Source: Marinobacter similis
GTDB lineage: Bacteria; Pseudomonadota; Gammaproteobacteria; Pseudomonadales; Oleiphilaceae
Length of the DNA: 64,000 nt
Assembly: GCF_000830985.1 (NCBI RefSeq)
Contig: NZ_CP007151.1
Span: 1,178,001-1,242,000, forward strand
Direction: 5' to 3'
How positions within the stretch are numbered: the first letter of the stretch is position 1; each line of letters starts with the position of its first letter. This document shows positions 28,221 to 37,403 of this stretch, piece by piece. A model generated the notes under the pieces. That model worked only from the letters and a program-made list of their open reading frames with translations, did not search any database and was not told the DNA's origin. The position numbers and the translations under genes are program-made.

Positions 28221-29528
28221 CTAGCCCTGACTCATGGTTTGAGGCAGGTAGGTGACGATTTCGGGGAACCAGCCGATCAGGAACAGCGCCGCCATGATCA
28301 GCAGGAAGAAGGGCAGAGCTGCACGGGCGACGTACAGAATGTCCTTGCCGGTCAGAGCCTGGATTACAAACAGGTTGAAGCCGACCGGCGGTGTGATCTG
28401 CGCCATTTCCACCACCAGAACGATGAAGATACCGAACCAGAGCATGTCGATACCGGCCTGCTGCACCATTGGCATGACCACCGCCACCGTCAGAACCACC
28501 ACGGAAATACCATCCAGGAAGCAGCCCAGCAGGACGAACAGCGCGGTCAGGCACACCAGCAGCTCAAACGAGGACAGGGACATGCCGCCGATCCATTCCG
28601 CCAGTTCCCGGGGAATGCCCAGGAAGCCCATGGCGAGGGTGAGGAAGTGCGCACCGACAAGGATAAGCCCGATCATGCAGGAGCTCTTCACCGCGCCGAG
28701 CAGGCTTTCCTTGAAGCTTGAGGGATTCAGGGAACCGGTGGCCAGGGCCAGCAGCAGGGCACCAAAGACACCCAGGGCAGCAGCTTCGGTCGGGGTGGTA
28801 AAGCCGCCGTAGATAGAACCCAAGACGAATACGATCAGGCCAACAATCGGCAGCAGCATGCGCAGGGCTTTGATCTTGGCGGCGAAAGAGATTTGCTCCT
28901 TCTTGTGCTTGGGCATCTCGTCTTTGTTGAGCTTGGCCCAGATCATGGTGTAACCCATGAACATGGCCACCAGCATCAACCCGGGCAGCGCGCCGGCGAT
29001 GAACAGGCGGCCAATGGATACCTCGGCGGCAACCCCGTAGACGATCAGGATGATGGACGGAGGAATCAGCAGCCCCAGGGTGCCGGAGCCGGCCAGTGTG
29101 CCCACCGCCATGCGGTCGCTGTAACCCTGGGCTTTCAGCTCGGGTAGAGTCATGCGGCCGATGGTGGCGGCGGTGGCGGCAGAGGAGCCGGATACCGCAG
29201 CAAAAATACCGCAGCTCAGAATGTTCACGTGCAGCAGTTTACCCGGCAAGCCACTCATCCACGGGGACAGCCCCTTGAACAGGTCTTCAGACAGACGGGT
29301 GCGAAACAGAACCTCACCCATCCAGATAAACATGGGCAGTGCGGTCAGTGACCAGCCGGTGCTGGCGCCCCAGCTGGACGTGGCAAAGAGCAGTCCGATT
29401 TGGTCGTTGCCGGCCAGTAACAGGCCAAGAACACCGATGCCAACCAAGGTCAGGGAGACCCAGACGCCCACGGCGAGCATCAGGATCATCGATACGGCGA
29501 GGATGATGGAAAGTAAGGTGGTATCCAT
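28221..29528 (-). CDS. dctM: TRAP transporter large permease (DctM)
   Basis: Encodes 435 aa with about 12 membrane segments. It is the sodium-driven transport subunit of a tripartite ATP-independent periplasmic transporter. Typical DctM sequences are LLIPPSIILIVYGVAAEVSIGRLFIAGALPG and FTTPTEAAALGVFGALL. Its ATG overlaps the dctQ stop by one base (TGATG). It is intact. Substrate is presumably 5-oxoproline or a related compound, inferred only from the adjoining pxp genes. Confidence 0.94.
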   Translation of the reverse strand: MDTTLLSIILAVSMILMLAVGVWVSLTLVGIGVLGLLLAGNDQIGLLFATSSWGASTGWSLTALPMFIWMGEVLFRTRLSEDLFKGLSPWMSGLPGKLLHVNILSCGIFAAVSGSSAATAATIGRMTLPELKAQGYSDRMAVGTLAGSGTLGLLIPPSIILIVYGVAAEVSIGRLFIAGALPGLMLVAMFMGYTMIWAKLNKDEMPKHKKEQISFAAKIKALRMLLPIVGLIVFVLGSIYGGFTTPTEAAALGVFGALLLALATGSLNPSSFKESLLGAVKSSCMIGLILVGAHFLTLAMGFLGIPRELAEWIGGMSLSSFELLVCLTALFVLLGCFLDGISVVVLTVAVVMPMVQQAGIDMLWFGIFIVLVVEMAQITPPVGFNLFVIQALTGKDILYVARAALPFFLLIMAALFLIGWFPEIVTYLPQTMSQG

Positions 29529-30045
29529 CAGATTTCCTCCAGGTTGATGTCGCTTTCGTGCTGCTGGTAGGACGGTGTCTGCTTGCGAAGGACCGCAACC
29601 AGATCGTCCAGTATCGCGATGTTAAGGGCCAGCATGCCCAGCCCCACCGGGATCTGCGGGATCCAGATCGGGATCGGAATATAGCCGTGGGATACTTCCT
29701 CAAAAATGTAGGATTCGTACACCATGTGCCAGCAGTAGTAAGTCATGTAGCAGCTAGGCCGAGACCAAACAGGAGCACGAGCAGTTCCTGGACGAAACGG
29801 GCTTTGGCAGGCCACTTCTGGATAACAAGAGTAACCCGGATGTGGCCGCCCTCGTGGAAGGTGTAGGCCAGGCCGAAGAAGGTGGAGGCAGCGAGCGCGT
29901 ACCCGGACACGTTCTCGGCAGACGGAATGATAAAGCCGAAAATCCGGCCAACGATCTGCAGCAGTATGACCACCATGATCAATGCGATGCAGAAGCCGGC
30001 GGCGTAACCGGATGCCAGATAAAACTTGTCGCGAATAGAGCTCAT
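29528..30045 (-). CDS. dctQ: TRAP transporter small permease (DctQ) (frameshift near 29754)
   Basis: About 172 aa and four membrane helices. The first frame gives ILLQIVGRIFGFIIPSAENVSGYALAASTFFGLAYTFHEGGHIRV, the DctQ signature with the buried Arg and Glu. The second frame gives CYMTYYCWHMVYESYIFEEVS and a last helix PQIPVGLGMLALNIAIL. One missing C in CTAGC(C)TGC at about 29753 joins them. It partners DctM in the membrane. The gene begins 66 bp after dctP. Confidence 0.9.
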
Positions 30046-30065
30046 GTCAGGTGCCTCCCAAGTCG

Positions 30066-30094
30066 GCCCTCCCCGGAACCTGCCGGTGGAGGGC
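30066..30094 (-). promoter_or_regulatory. Intercistronic hairpin between dctP and dctQ
   Basis: GCCCTCC...GGAGGGC (7 bp) encloses a CCGG/CCGG inner stem with a one-base bulge. It stands in the 66-bp gap between the binding-protein and permease genes. Such hairpins commonly protect the 3' end of binding-protein mRNA and give that subunit higher expression. Confidence 0.5.
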
Positions 30095-30111
30095 GTCTTG
30101 TACGTCCAGCG

Positions 30112-31076
30112 TTAGCGGTAGTTTTTGAGAATGGCGCCCACTTCTTCTGGCGCTTCCTCTTCCCATTCCTTGATCATGATGTCGCCGATCTTCTGGAATT
30201 CTTGCATCAGCTCCTCAGAAGGCTCGGACACCGTAATGCCGTTTTCAGCCAGGGTTGCGGTGTCTTCCGCGGCGGTGACGCGCACACCGGTCCAGCCCCG
30301 ATCTTCAGCCTTGGCAGCCGCGTCCAGAATGACCTGGCGCTGCTCGTCGCTGAGCCGACGGAAGGCGCGCTTGTTGGCGACCACAACGTTTTTGGGAATC
30401 CAGGCCTTGATGTCGGTGTAGTGCGACAGGTAGTCCCAGGCCTGGCCATTGGCGCCGGTGGAGGGCGAGGTGATCATCGCGTCAATGATGCCGGTACTGA
30501 ATGCCTGCGGGATTTCCGGTACCTGTACCGTGGTCGGCGTGGTGTTCATCAGGTCCGCCAGGCGAGAGGTCGACGGGCTGTAGGCGCGCATCTTGAGACC
30601 TTGAAGGTCGCTCATGCTGTTGACCGGAGCCTTGGTGTAGAGGCTCTGGGCCGGCCAGGGTACGGAATACAGCAGCACCATGCCTTCTTTATCGAGTTGC
30701 TTCTCAACTTCGGGCTTGGCCGCTTCCCACAGTTTCCGGGCGTCGTCGAAGTTGGTCGCCAGAAACGGGATGTTGTCGTGTTTGAACACCGGGTGGGTGT
30801 TGCCCATGATGCCGATAAAGATCTCGCCCATCTGAACCTGACCGGTCCGAACCGCGCGCGGAATCTCAGGGTGCTTGACCAGTGAGGCGCCGGAATGGAC
30901 GGTGACTTCGATGTCGCCATCGGTGCCTTCCTTGATGTTTTCGGCGAACTCATAGGCAATCTTGGTGGGCAGGTTGGCATCGCCATAAGGGGTAGGCATA
31001 TGCCATTGGTCAGCGCTAACTGCGAGGTAAAGAACGCCCCGGTCAGGAGTGTGGCTGTTGCAAGTTGCTTGAACAT
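30112..31076 (-). CDS. dctP: TRAP transporter substrate-binding protein (DctP) (frameshift near 31013)
   Basis: About 321 aa. I use ATG 31076, MFKQLATATLLTGAFFTSQLA, a signal peptide after GGAGAATTACT; the rest is in the next frame, ADQWHMPTPYGDANLPTKIAYEFAE, joined by one base at about 31013. GDIEVTVHSGASLVKHPEIPRAVRTGQVQ and the Arg in LKMRAYSPSTSRLADLM, which in the family pairs with the substrate carboxylate, are typical of DctP. It is the periplasmic receptor for the importer and starts 53 bp after the DUF1445 gene. Confidence 0.93.
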
Positions 31077-31129
31077 AGTAATTCTCCCGTTCTTTCGTTC
31101 TTGTTGCTTTGGTCGTGGATGGGCGGCTG

Positions 31130-31945
31130 CTAAAGCACCGCCAATTCTTCATTTAACCGCTCAGTGAGCAGCATCTTGCCCGGTACGTGGGTGATCGCAA
31201 TCGGGGGTCGAGCGTTTTCCAGGGCTACCTGCGGCGTCACGCCGCAGGCCCAGAAAAGTGGTAATTCATCATCTTTGACCGTCACCGGGTCGCCAAAATC
31301 CGGAGCGCTGATGTCGTTGATGCCGATCAGGCGCGGGTCGCCCATGTGCACGGGTGCGCCATGGGCTTTGGGCAGTCGTGTGGTGACCTGGATCGCGCGA
31401 ATGGCATCGGCGGCGATGAAGGGCCTCATGGACACCACCATGTTGCCGTGGAACCGGCCTGCTGGCCGGGTGGCGATGTTGGAGCGATACATGGAGACGT
31501 TGGCCTGTTGCTCAACGTTCCGGATCGATAGGCCGGCACGAGTCAGGGCGTCTTCAAAGGAAAAGGAGCAGCCGAGCACGAAGGTGACGAAGTCGCCTTG
31601 CCAGAGATCCCGAATGTCGGTCACGGTTTCGGCGCGCTCGCCGTCCCGGAACACCTGGTATTCGGGGATGTCGGTGCGGATATCCAGATCATGGCCGAGG
31701 TCTGGCAGCGCCGGGTTGCCAGGTTCCGATACTGCGATCAGGGGCAGGGCCACCGGATTGCTCTGGCAATACATCAGGAAGTCGGCCGCCCAGTCCGCAG
31801 GCAGGATAACCACGTTGCCTTGAACCAGGCTGGGCGCCAAGCCGCTGGTTGTGCCGGTGTGAGCTCCGGAACGGATGCTGGCGCGCAGCGGGGCCGCCTG
31901 ATCAAGCAGGTTGATCTTGAACTCCGAGTAATCACCTATGGGCAT
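31130..31945 (-). CDS. DUF1445 / putative hydro-lyase (D-glutamate cyclase-related, YcsI-like)
   Basis: Encodes 271 aa, intact. [25 protein letters not shown] at the N-terminus, [18 protein letters not shown] in the middle and [20 protein letters not shown] near the end define PF07286. A member of this superfamily is part of mammalian D-glutamate cyclase, which makes 5-oxo-D-proline; Bacillus ycsI stands next to pxpABC. Here it opens the TRAP-pxp operon. I infer a role in supplying or isomerising 5-oxoproline. The start at 31945 is preceded by CAGGAGTTCCCGCC. Confidence 0.88.
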   Translation of the reverse strand: MPIGDYSEFKINLLDQAAPLRASIRSGAHTGTTSGLAPSLVQGNVVILPADWAADFLMYCQSNPVALPLIAVSEPGNPALPDLGHDLDIRTDIPEYQVFRDGERAETVTDIRDLWQGDFVTFVLGCSFSFEDALTRAGLSIRNVEQQANVSMYRSNIATRPAGRFHGNMVVSMRPFIAADAIRAIQVTTRLPKAHGAPVHMGDPRLIGINDISAPDFGDPVTVKDDELPLFWACGVTPQVALENARPPIAITHVPGKMLLTERLNEELAVL

Positions 31946-32046
31946 GGCGGGAACTCCTGATTGAATTATTAATTTAGTTGTTGTTTACAGGTTATTCCTC
32001 CTGTTGAAAAAATCTAATTATGGTTTTTTGGGTTTGGCTATAAGAA

Positions 32047-32946
32047 TTAGTTATCGGGTGGCTCTGAGTAGGCCTTGGAAATGCCCACGGCCAAGTTGGC
32101 GGCCAGCTCTGCGACCGGGTTGAAGGGCACATTTGGGTAGGACGCAGTAAATTCCAGCTGGGACGGTGTCCACGCGGTGTCGAGCCGAACCAGCTGGCCG
32201 TTTTTCAGCTCATCGGCGATAACACTCAGGGGCAACGTCGACACGCCAATGCCATCGATGGTCAGGCGGCGACAGGCGGCCAGCGAGCTGGAGGAGTAGA
32301 AACGGGCGGGGAGTTCGTCAAGCTGGCTGAACTTCTGGCTGATCTCGGCGAACGGCTTGGTGTTGCGGGCGTAAGTCACGATGGGCCATGCTGCCAGCTC
32401 TTCCAGATCCAGCCGCCGGTTTGGCAAGTTCAGATCCGGGCTCGCCACCCAGATCAGCGGAAAACTGCACAGCTCCCGGTTTTCCATCTTTGGTTCGGAC
32501 ACCGGCCCCATCAGGAACGCCAGGTCCAGGGAGCGGTCCATCAGGCCGGTCCGGAGATTGCTGGTAACGTCGACGGTGATCTCTACGTCCAGATTTGGCA
32601 CCGCCCTGTGCAGTTCGCGGAAGAACTGTGGCAGCCAGGAGTGGACGATGGTTTCGGACACTCCCAGCCGGAGGATGCCCGACAGCAGTGCGACCCGGTC
32701 CGCCCGTTTGCGCAGCTGCTCGGACATGAACACGATCTTCTCGGCAAAGGGCAGCAATTCCTGGCCCTTGCTGGTGAGCAGGGTCTTGCCGGATTCCCGT
32801 TCAAACAGTTGAACCCCGAGTTCTTCTTCCAGTGCGGCAATCCGGGTGGAGATGGCGGGTTGGGTGGTGTATAGCCGTTCGGCAGCCTTTCGGAAGCTGC
32901 CAAGGGTGGCGACCCAGATAAAGGTTTCCAGTCGTTTAAAATTCAT
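32047..32946 (-). CDS. LysR family regulator, upstream of the 5-oxoproline operon
   Basis: Encodes 299 aa. ATG 32946 (MNFKRLETFIWVATLGSFRK) is chosen; the upstream frame to 33036 is a low-complexity ARE/AIR repeat without plausible protein character. The HTH is FRKAAERLYTTQPAISTRIAALE. It is intact. It sits 101 bp before the DUF1445 gene on the same strand, so it may lie in the same transcript or control the promoter in that gap (32040-31950), which is AT-rich and contains AATTATTAATTTAGTT. Confidence 0.88.
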   Translation of the reverse strand: MNFKRLETFIWVATLGSFRKAAERLYTTQPAISTRIAALEEELGVQLFERESGKTLLTSKGQELLPFAEKIVFMSEQLRKRADRVALLSGILRLGVSETIVHSWLPQFFRELHRAVPNLDVEITVDVTSNLRTGLMDRSLDLAFLMGPVSEPKMENRELCSFPLIWVASPDLNLPNRRLDLEELAAWPIVTYARNTKPFAEISQKFSQLDELPARFYSSSSLAACRRLTIDGIGVSTLPLSVIADELKNGQLVRLDTAWTPSQLEFTASYPNVPFNPVAELAANLAVGISKAYSEPPDN

Positions 32947-33114
32947 GGGCTCTCTGATGGCCATGGGTTCGCGGGCGATGAGTGCGCGGGTGATAGATGC
33001 GCGAGTGCATAGTGCCCGATAAGACTCTGGGCACATTGGTATTTAAAGGATAGCGCAGACTGGCGGTAGGAGCCCCATCGCCAATGGGAGGGGCAGCAAG
33101 CAACTACAGGGATC

Positions 33115-33136
33115 GGCGGGCCAGTTGGGGCCCGCC
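33115..33136 (-). terminator. Hairpin downstream of the HD-domain gene
   Basis: GGCGGGCC-AGTTGG-GGCCCGCC has a perfect 8-bp stem. It lies 4 bp after the stop of the minus-strand HD gene in the 194-bp gap 32947-33140, which holds nothing else I can identify. No U-tract, so termination is only probable. Confidence 0.5.
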
Positions 33137-33140
33137 AGTA

Positions 33141-33724
33141 TTACACGGCGTCTTTGTAGAGGGAGCGGACCGGTTTGGCCAGCACCTTCCGGACCATGGG
33201 TTCGAAGTAGGACAGCGGCAGGGTCTCGCCGTTCGGATCGAATGCGGGCGAATCGTACTTGCTGACAAACTCGATGGTGCGCATGAAGTGCGGGTGGTCT
33301 TTGTAGTTGTCCCGCAGGTTGCGGTCCATGCCGAGGTAGTGGAAGAAATAGTAGCCCTGGAATATGGCGTGGTGTTTCACCATCCAGTGATTGGCTTCGC
33401 TGACGAACGGTTCTAACAAGACCGCCGCCACATCGGCGTGGTTGTAGGAGCCAGGGTGTCGCCGATGTCGTGCAGCAGGGCGCACACCACGTATTCGTCG
33501 TCCTTGCCATCCCGGTGGGCCAGGGTGGCGGTTTGCAGGCAGTGCGTCAGGCGGTCAATGGGGAAGCCGCCAAAATCGCCTTCCAGCAGCATCAGGTGGT
33601 CCATAATTCGGTCCGGAAGACCCTTGGCAAAGTTGCCAAAAGATCGGGCGATGGTCTGCCAGTCCTCGGCGGTGCCGTCTTTCATGTGGATAAAGCTGGC
33701 CTGAGGGGCGGTTGTTTCGGTCAT
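33141..33724 (-). CDS. PhnZ-like HD-domain protein, candidate diiron oxygenase (frameshift near 33453)
   Basis: About 194 aa. Start ATG 33724 (MTETTAPQ). The HD core reads RLTHCLQTATLAHRDGKDDEYVVCALLHDIGD: His61, His85, Asp86, then His96 (SYNHADVAA), His118/119 (VKHHAIFQG) and Asp158 (SKYDSPAFD). This H...HD...H...H...D order and the spacing match PhnZ (190 aa), the mixed-valence diiron oxygenase that splits a hydroxylated phosphonate, and MIOX. The frame breaks after GDTL; GG(G)CTCC at about 33453 restores LGSYNHADVAA. It is 13 bp after the class II aldolase. A plain HD phosphohydrolase remains the alternative. Confidence 0.75.
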
Positions 33725-33737
33725 CGGAAATGCTCCT

Positions 33738-34508
33738 TTAATCTCGGAAACCGGTGTCGATGCGGTCAAGTTTGCGCAGCAGGCCCGGCCAGGCCAGTTG
33801 GCCACCCATGCCGCGGGTGACCTGCTCCGCCTGCTGGCGGATGGTGTCGACAATGCCAGCCGGAATCGGGGTCATCTCCCGGTTGCCCGACAACGCCTGA
33901 ATCTGTACCTCACAGGCCCGCTGCAGGATGTACATGCCCAGGAACGCATCGGCGATACTGCCGCCGGTGGTGAGTAGGCCGTGGTTACGCAGGATCATGA
34001 AGCTGTTGTTGCCGAGATCCTTCTGCAGCCTCGCCTTTTCATCTTCGCGCAGGGCCACACCCTCGTAATCGTGGTAAGCCAGGTTGGAGAGCGGGAACAG
34101 GCTCTGCTGTGACAGTGGCAGCAGCCCGTCTTTCTGGGCTGACACCGCAACACCGGCGGTGGTGTGGGTGTGCATCACGCAGGTGGCGTCGTCACGAACC
34201 GCATGGATGGCGCTGTGGATGGTGAATCCGGCCGGGTTGATGTCGAAATCGTCCGGGTCGATCTTGTTACCTTCCTGATCGACGCGCACCAGGCTGGAGG
34301 CGGTGATTTCCTCGAACATCATGCCGTAGGGATTGATCAGGAAGTGATGCTCATCCCCGGGTATGCGGGCTGATACGTGGGTGAAAATCAGATCGTCCCA
34401 GCCGTACAGTGCTATCAGGCGATAGGCCGCAGCCAGGTCTACGCGAAGCTGCCATTCCTCGGTACTGACTTCGTCCTTCTTGGACGGGACCGCAATACGT
34501 TCAGACAT
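33738..34508 (-). CDS. Class II aldolase/adducin family protein
   Basis: Encodes 256 aa from ATG 34508 (GTG 34511 also possible). The domain shows WDDLIFTHVSARIPGDEHHFLINPYG, where the Thr-His-Ser region binds the substrate, and CVMHTHTTAGVAVSA, whose His pair binds zinc; ILRNHGLLTTGGSI adds the third His. PF00596 includes fuculose-phosphate aldolase, but also many members with unrelated roles. The C-terminus (MTPIPAGIVDTIRQQ) is of the longer 250-aa branch. It is divergent from a Crp/Fnr regulator with 137 bp between starts, and leads the HD gene. Confidence 0.92.
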   Translation of the reverse strand: MSERIAVPSKKDEVSTEEWQLRVDLAAAYRLIALYGWDDLIFTHVSARIPGDEHHFLINPYGMMFEEITASSLVRVDQEGNKIDPDDFDINPAGFTIHSAIHAVRDDATCVMHTHTTAGVAVSAQKDGLLPLSQQSLFPLSNLAYHDYEGVALREDEKARLQKDLGNNSFMILRNHGLLTTGGSIADAFLGMYILQRACEVQIQALSGNREMTPIPAGIVDTIRQQAEQVTRGMGGQLAWPGLLRKLDRIDTGFRD

Positions 34509-34645
34509 CACTGGCCTCTCCCTAAATGTCGTCGGATTGTTGTTGTGGTTTTTGTTGAAGTGCTGACCTCAGTGTAGGCAGTAGCGCGAGCACAACACTG
34601 TCAAATCATTTACATTTGGAGGCATGTCGATGTGGGAATTCGGGT

Positions 34646-35335
34646 ATGTCTGATCTGAAATCGGTGTTGCAAGCCTGCCCTTTGTTAGGGGGACTGCCGG
34701 CCGCAGGGTTCAAGGAGGCCGAAGCACTGGCTCGCTGGCGTCAGTTTCGGGCCGGTGAATCAATTTATGACAAGGGCTCCATGCAGTCATCGCTGTGTGT
34801 GATTGCCGAGGGCACCGTGCGCATCAGTTCGGTCAACTCGGAGGGTCGGGAGGCAACCCTGATCATTTTCGGCCCGTCGGCCTGGTTCGGTGACACCGTA
34901 TTTTCACCGGGAACCCCAAGGGTCTATGGCGCCACTGCCCATGAAGACGCCCGTGTGGTGGAGTTGCCAGGCGAAGGTTTTCGCCAGCTGTTGGCCCGTT
35001 ATCCTGAGGCCTATCCGCGGGCCTTGGATCTGGTGAGCCGGCGGCTGTGGTCGGCGATGTCTATCATCGCCGATGACGCCTTAAGGGGAATTGACGCGCG
35101 CGTTGGTCGCCGATTACTGTTCCTGGCTCAGATTCAGGGCCATGGCGACCGTTATACCCAGCCGGTAACCTTCCGTCTCACTCGTGAACACATTGGTAAT
35201 ATGATGGGCATGACCCGCCAGGGTGTGCATCGGGTGATCAAAAGGTTTGAGCGAGAGGGCTTGCTGAAGCTGGAGTACGGCCGGATTACCATCACCAACG
35301 AGCGAGTTGCAGGGATATCTGAGCGGGTTGCCTGA
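34646..35335 (+). CDS. Crp/Fnr family transcriptional regulator
   Basis: Encodes 229 aa. ATG 34646 (MSDLKSVLQACPLLGGLP). The cyclic-nucleotide-binding fold runs to about residue 120 (GESIYDKGSMQSSLCVIAEGTVRI, GPSAWFGDTVFSPG), followed by a C-terminal winged HTH, RLTREHIGNMMGMTRQGVHRVIKRFEREGL. The cAMP-binding R-S motif is not evident and there are no Fnr-type N-terminal cysteines, so the signal is unknown. Divergent placement suggests that it controls the aldolase-HD pair. Confidence 0.9.
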   Translation: MSDLKSVLQACPLLGGLPAAGFKEAEALARWRQFRAGESIYDKGSMQSSLCVIAEGTVRISSVNSEGREATLIIFGPSAWFGDTVFSPGTPRVYGATAHEDARVVELPGEGFRQLLARYPEAYPRALDLVSRRLWSAMSIIADDALRGIDARVGRRLLFLAQIQGHGDRYTQPVTFRLTREHIGNMMGMTRQGVHRVIKRFEREGLLKLEYGRITITNERVAGISERVA

Positions 35336-35423
35336 TTAGGCCTGAATGACCCCCTGGCTGGATGAGCAGAGCGAGGCTGCTCCGGGCTCTTGTTGTCACC
35401 GATTTTCGAGAAGGAATTCTGTT

Positions 35424-36056
35424 GTGCTGTCACTGAATTGGTCGTTACTGTCAGTCTTTATCCCCACCTTCTTTGTGGTCTCGATTACCCCAGGCATGTG
35501 CATGACCCTGGCGTTGTCTATGGGTATCACGATTGGTGTGCGCCGGGCCCTGTGGATGATGGCTGGGGAGCTGGTCGGTGTGGCCGTGGTGGCAACGTCT
35601 GCGGCTATTGGTGTGGCCACCTTCATGTTGAAATACCCAACTGCATTTACCGTGTTCAAATACGCGGGTGGGGCCTACCTGGCGTGGCTGGGCATTCAAA
35701 TGTGGCGTTCCCGGGGCAAGATGGCGATGCCGGAATCCGAGGATGAAGCGCCAGCGCAGGCCACTCGCGGCCAGCTCGCCACGCAGGGTTTCGTGACTGC
35801 GATCGCCAACCCGAAAGGCTGGGCGTTCTTCGTGGCCCTGTTGCCGCCGTTCATTGATAGCGAACTGCCAATGGCGCCCCAGTTAACGGCGCTGATCCTG
35901 ATCATTCTGGCGCTGGAATTTCTGTGCCTGCAGCTCTATGCCCATGGCGGGCGCGGTTTGCGCAAGCTGCTGCGCCAGGGCGGTGGCGTGCGGACGGTGA
36001 ACCGGGTAGCGGGTAGCCTGATGCTGTTAGTGGGAGGCTGGCTGGCCTTTGGCTAG
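35424..36056 (+). CDS. LysE/RhtB family amino acid exporter
   Basis: Encodes 210 aa from GTG 35424, preceded by GAGAAGGAATTC. It has five to six membrane helices with IPTFFVVSITPGMCMTLALSMGITIG, the conserved N-terminal helix-loop, and ATQGFVTAIANPKGWAFFVALLPPF, the second family motif with Asn-Pro-Lys. Members export amino acids or homoserine lactones. It is intact and follows the Crp gene after 88 bp; its end nearly meets the convergent lytic transglycosylase. Confidence 0.9.
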   Translation: MLSLNWSLLSVFIPTFFVVSITPGMCMTLALSMGITIGVRRALWMMAGELVGVAVVATSAAIGVATFMLKYPTAFTVFKYAGGAYLAWLGIQMWRSRGKMAMPESEDEAPAQATRGQLATQGFVTAIANPKGWAFFVALLPPFIDSELPMAPQLTALILIILALEFLCLQLYAHGGRGLRKLLRQGGGVRTVNRVAGSLMLLVGGWLAFG

Positions 36057-36060
36057 CGGA

Positions 36061-36762
36061 TTAATTGGCCCCGTAACGCTCATGCAAGATGCCGACCCGA
36101 TGTACGTAGGCTTTGGTTTCGGCGTAAGGCGGAACGCCCTGGTAGCGGCTGACCGCGCCGGGGCCGGCATTGTAGGCCGCCGTAGCCAACCGAACGTCAC
36201 CGTTGAAGCGCTGCAGCATCTTGGCAGGTAATTCACCCCGCCGCGAATGTTCTGTTCGGCCATCAGGGCATTGACCACGCCCAGCTCCTTGGCAGTTCCC
36301 GGCATCAACTGCATTAGCCCCTGGGCACCGACCGGTGACAGGGCTTTCTCGTTAAACGCCGATTCGGCGTGAATGACGGCACGGACCAGAGCCGGATCAA
36401 CCCCGAATTCCCGGGCCGCAGTTCTAATCTCATTGCGATAGGGGCTGGTGAAGAGCGGTGTCTTGCGCCAGTCGACGCTGGAATCCGGATCACAGGCGTA
36501 GCAGTGGAATCGAATCACATCGAACTCGGCGGTGGCCGGGCGGATACTGCTGTAGGCCACTACCCCGTTGTCATCCTCGTAGCGATACACGGTATCGTTG
36601 CCGCTGGAGGGGCGCGGCTCGGTCGCCTTGACGTTGGTGTATTCCACGGTGCCGTCCGGATGCACAATGCGCTTGACGCTCTCGGCATGTGCCGGAGCTA
36701 CGCACAGCGACGTCGCATGGCGAGCAGGAGGAGTAGGGCGGCTGGAGTCTGGCCTGGCTCAT
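36061..36762 (-). CDS. Lytic transglycosylase, Slt/MltC-type domain (several frameshifts)
   Basis: About 235 aa. [39 protein letters not shown] carries the catalytic Glu (HAESAF) and the GLMQLMP motif of PF01464. The C-terminal part in another frame reads [38 protein letters not shown], restored by one base at about 36225, and stops at 36061. The N-terminal domain is a DUF4124-like segment ([12 protein letters not shown]). The signal peptide is scattered over frames between 36762 and 36690 (AALLLLLA, then VAPAHAES), so the start is uncertain. It is a periplasmic cell-wall enzyme. Confidence 0.85.
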
Positions 36763-36870
36763 TCAATATCCGTGCGGTTTGTCCGGTATTCCGAGGCCGA
36801 TCCCGGCCCCTGCTACCGAAAGTATACGGCTTTATCGCACGATAAAACCGCACGAATTGTTTGTTAATCG

Positions 36871-37316
36871 TTACCGTTCCAGTACTGCTGGCCAGTTCTC
36901 ATTGCCGAGGCGGATAAAGTTCTCGGTATCTGCCAACCAGCGATCCTGAATGTCCTGGTTGTAGTTCAGGTACAACTTGCCATCCCGAACGGTCCAATGC
37001 TTGGGATCACCCTTGGCAAGGTAGCCCTGGCTGACTGCCCAGGCGCAATACCCACCGTACACGGGTGCGTAGGCTTCCGGGTTGGTCTCGAACTTGGCCC
37101 GGTTCTCGGCACTGGCAAATCGCCAGGTGACACCCAGGTACTCGGCAGTGTGGCGGGATGAGCCTTTACCGCCTGCTCGGTATCAAAGTAGCTGACCACA
37201 TCGTAGCCGCCGGCCCCGGTGTTGGAGAGCAGGCCCGTGTACACAGGATCTTCTGCGGCGGTTGTGGGTCCGGTGAGCATGACTAGCAGGAACGACAGTG
37301 CAAGAACGCGAAACAT
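36871..37316 (-). CDS. YHS domain-containing protein, secreted (frameshift near 37167)
   Basis: About 149 aa. ATG 37316 starts a signal peptide (MFRVLALSFLLVMLTGPTTAAE). GGYDVVSYFDTEQAVK leads to the second frame, YLGVTWRFASAENRAKFETNPEAYAPVYGGYCAWA, the hallmark of the YHS (seleno)protein family, repaired by one A at about 37167. The C-terminal ENWPAVLER is usual for the group. The family is thought to bind metal or substrates in the periplasm, without established reaction. It is divergent from the shikimate-kinase-like gene. Confidence 0.86.
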
Positions 37317-37403
37317 GGCGGTTTCCTCTCAAGGGACGGTATAGTTGTTAGACCAAAAGCCTGCGCGGTTGTTACAGCCGCGTGTCATTTTTCCGGAGTA
37401 TAG

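Noticed and set aside
29842-30885. A 347-codon plus-strand frame opposite dctP/dctQ
   Set aside because: Antisense to TRAP genes with clear family motifs; composition is that of a shadow frame.
33115-33136. CRISPR or short tandem repeat, suggested by GC-rich palindromes
   Set aside because: Single hairpins only; no regularly spaced identical repeats and no cas genes in the window.
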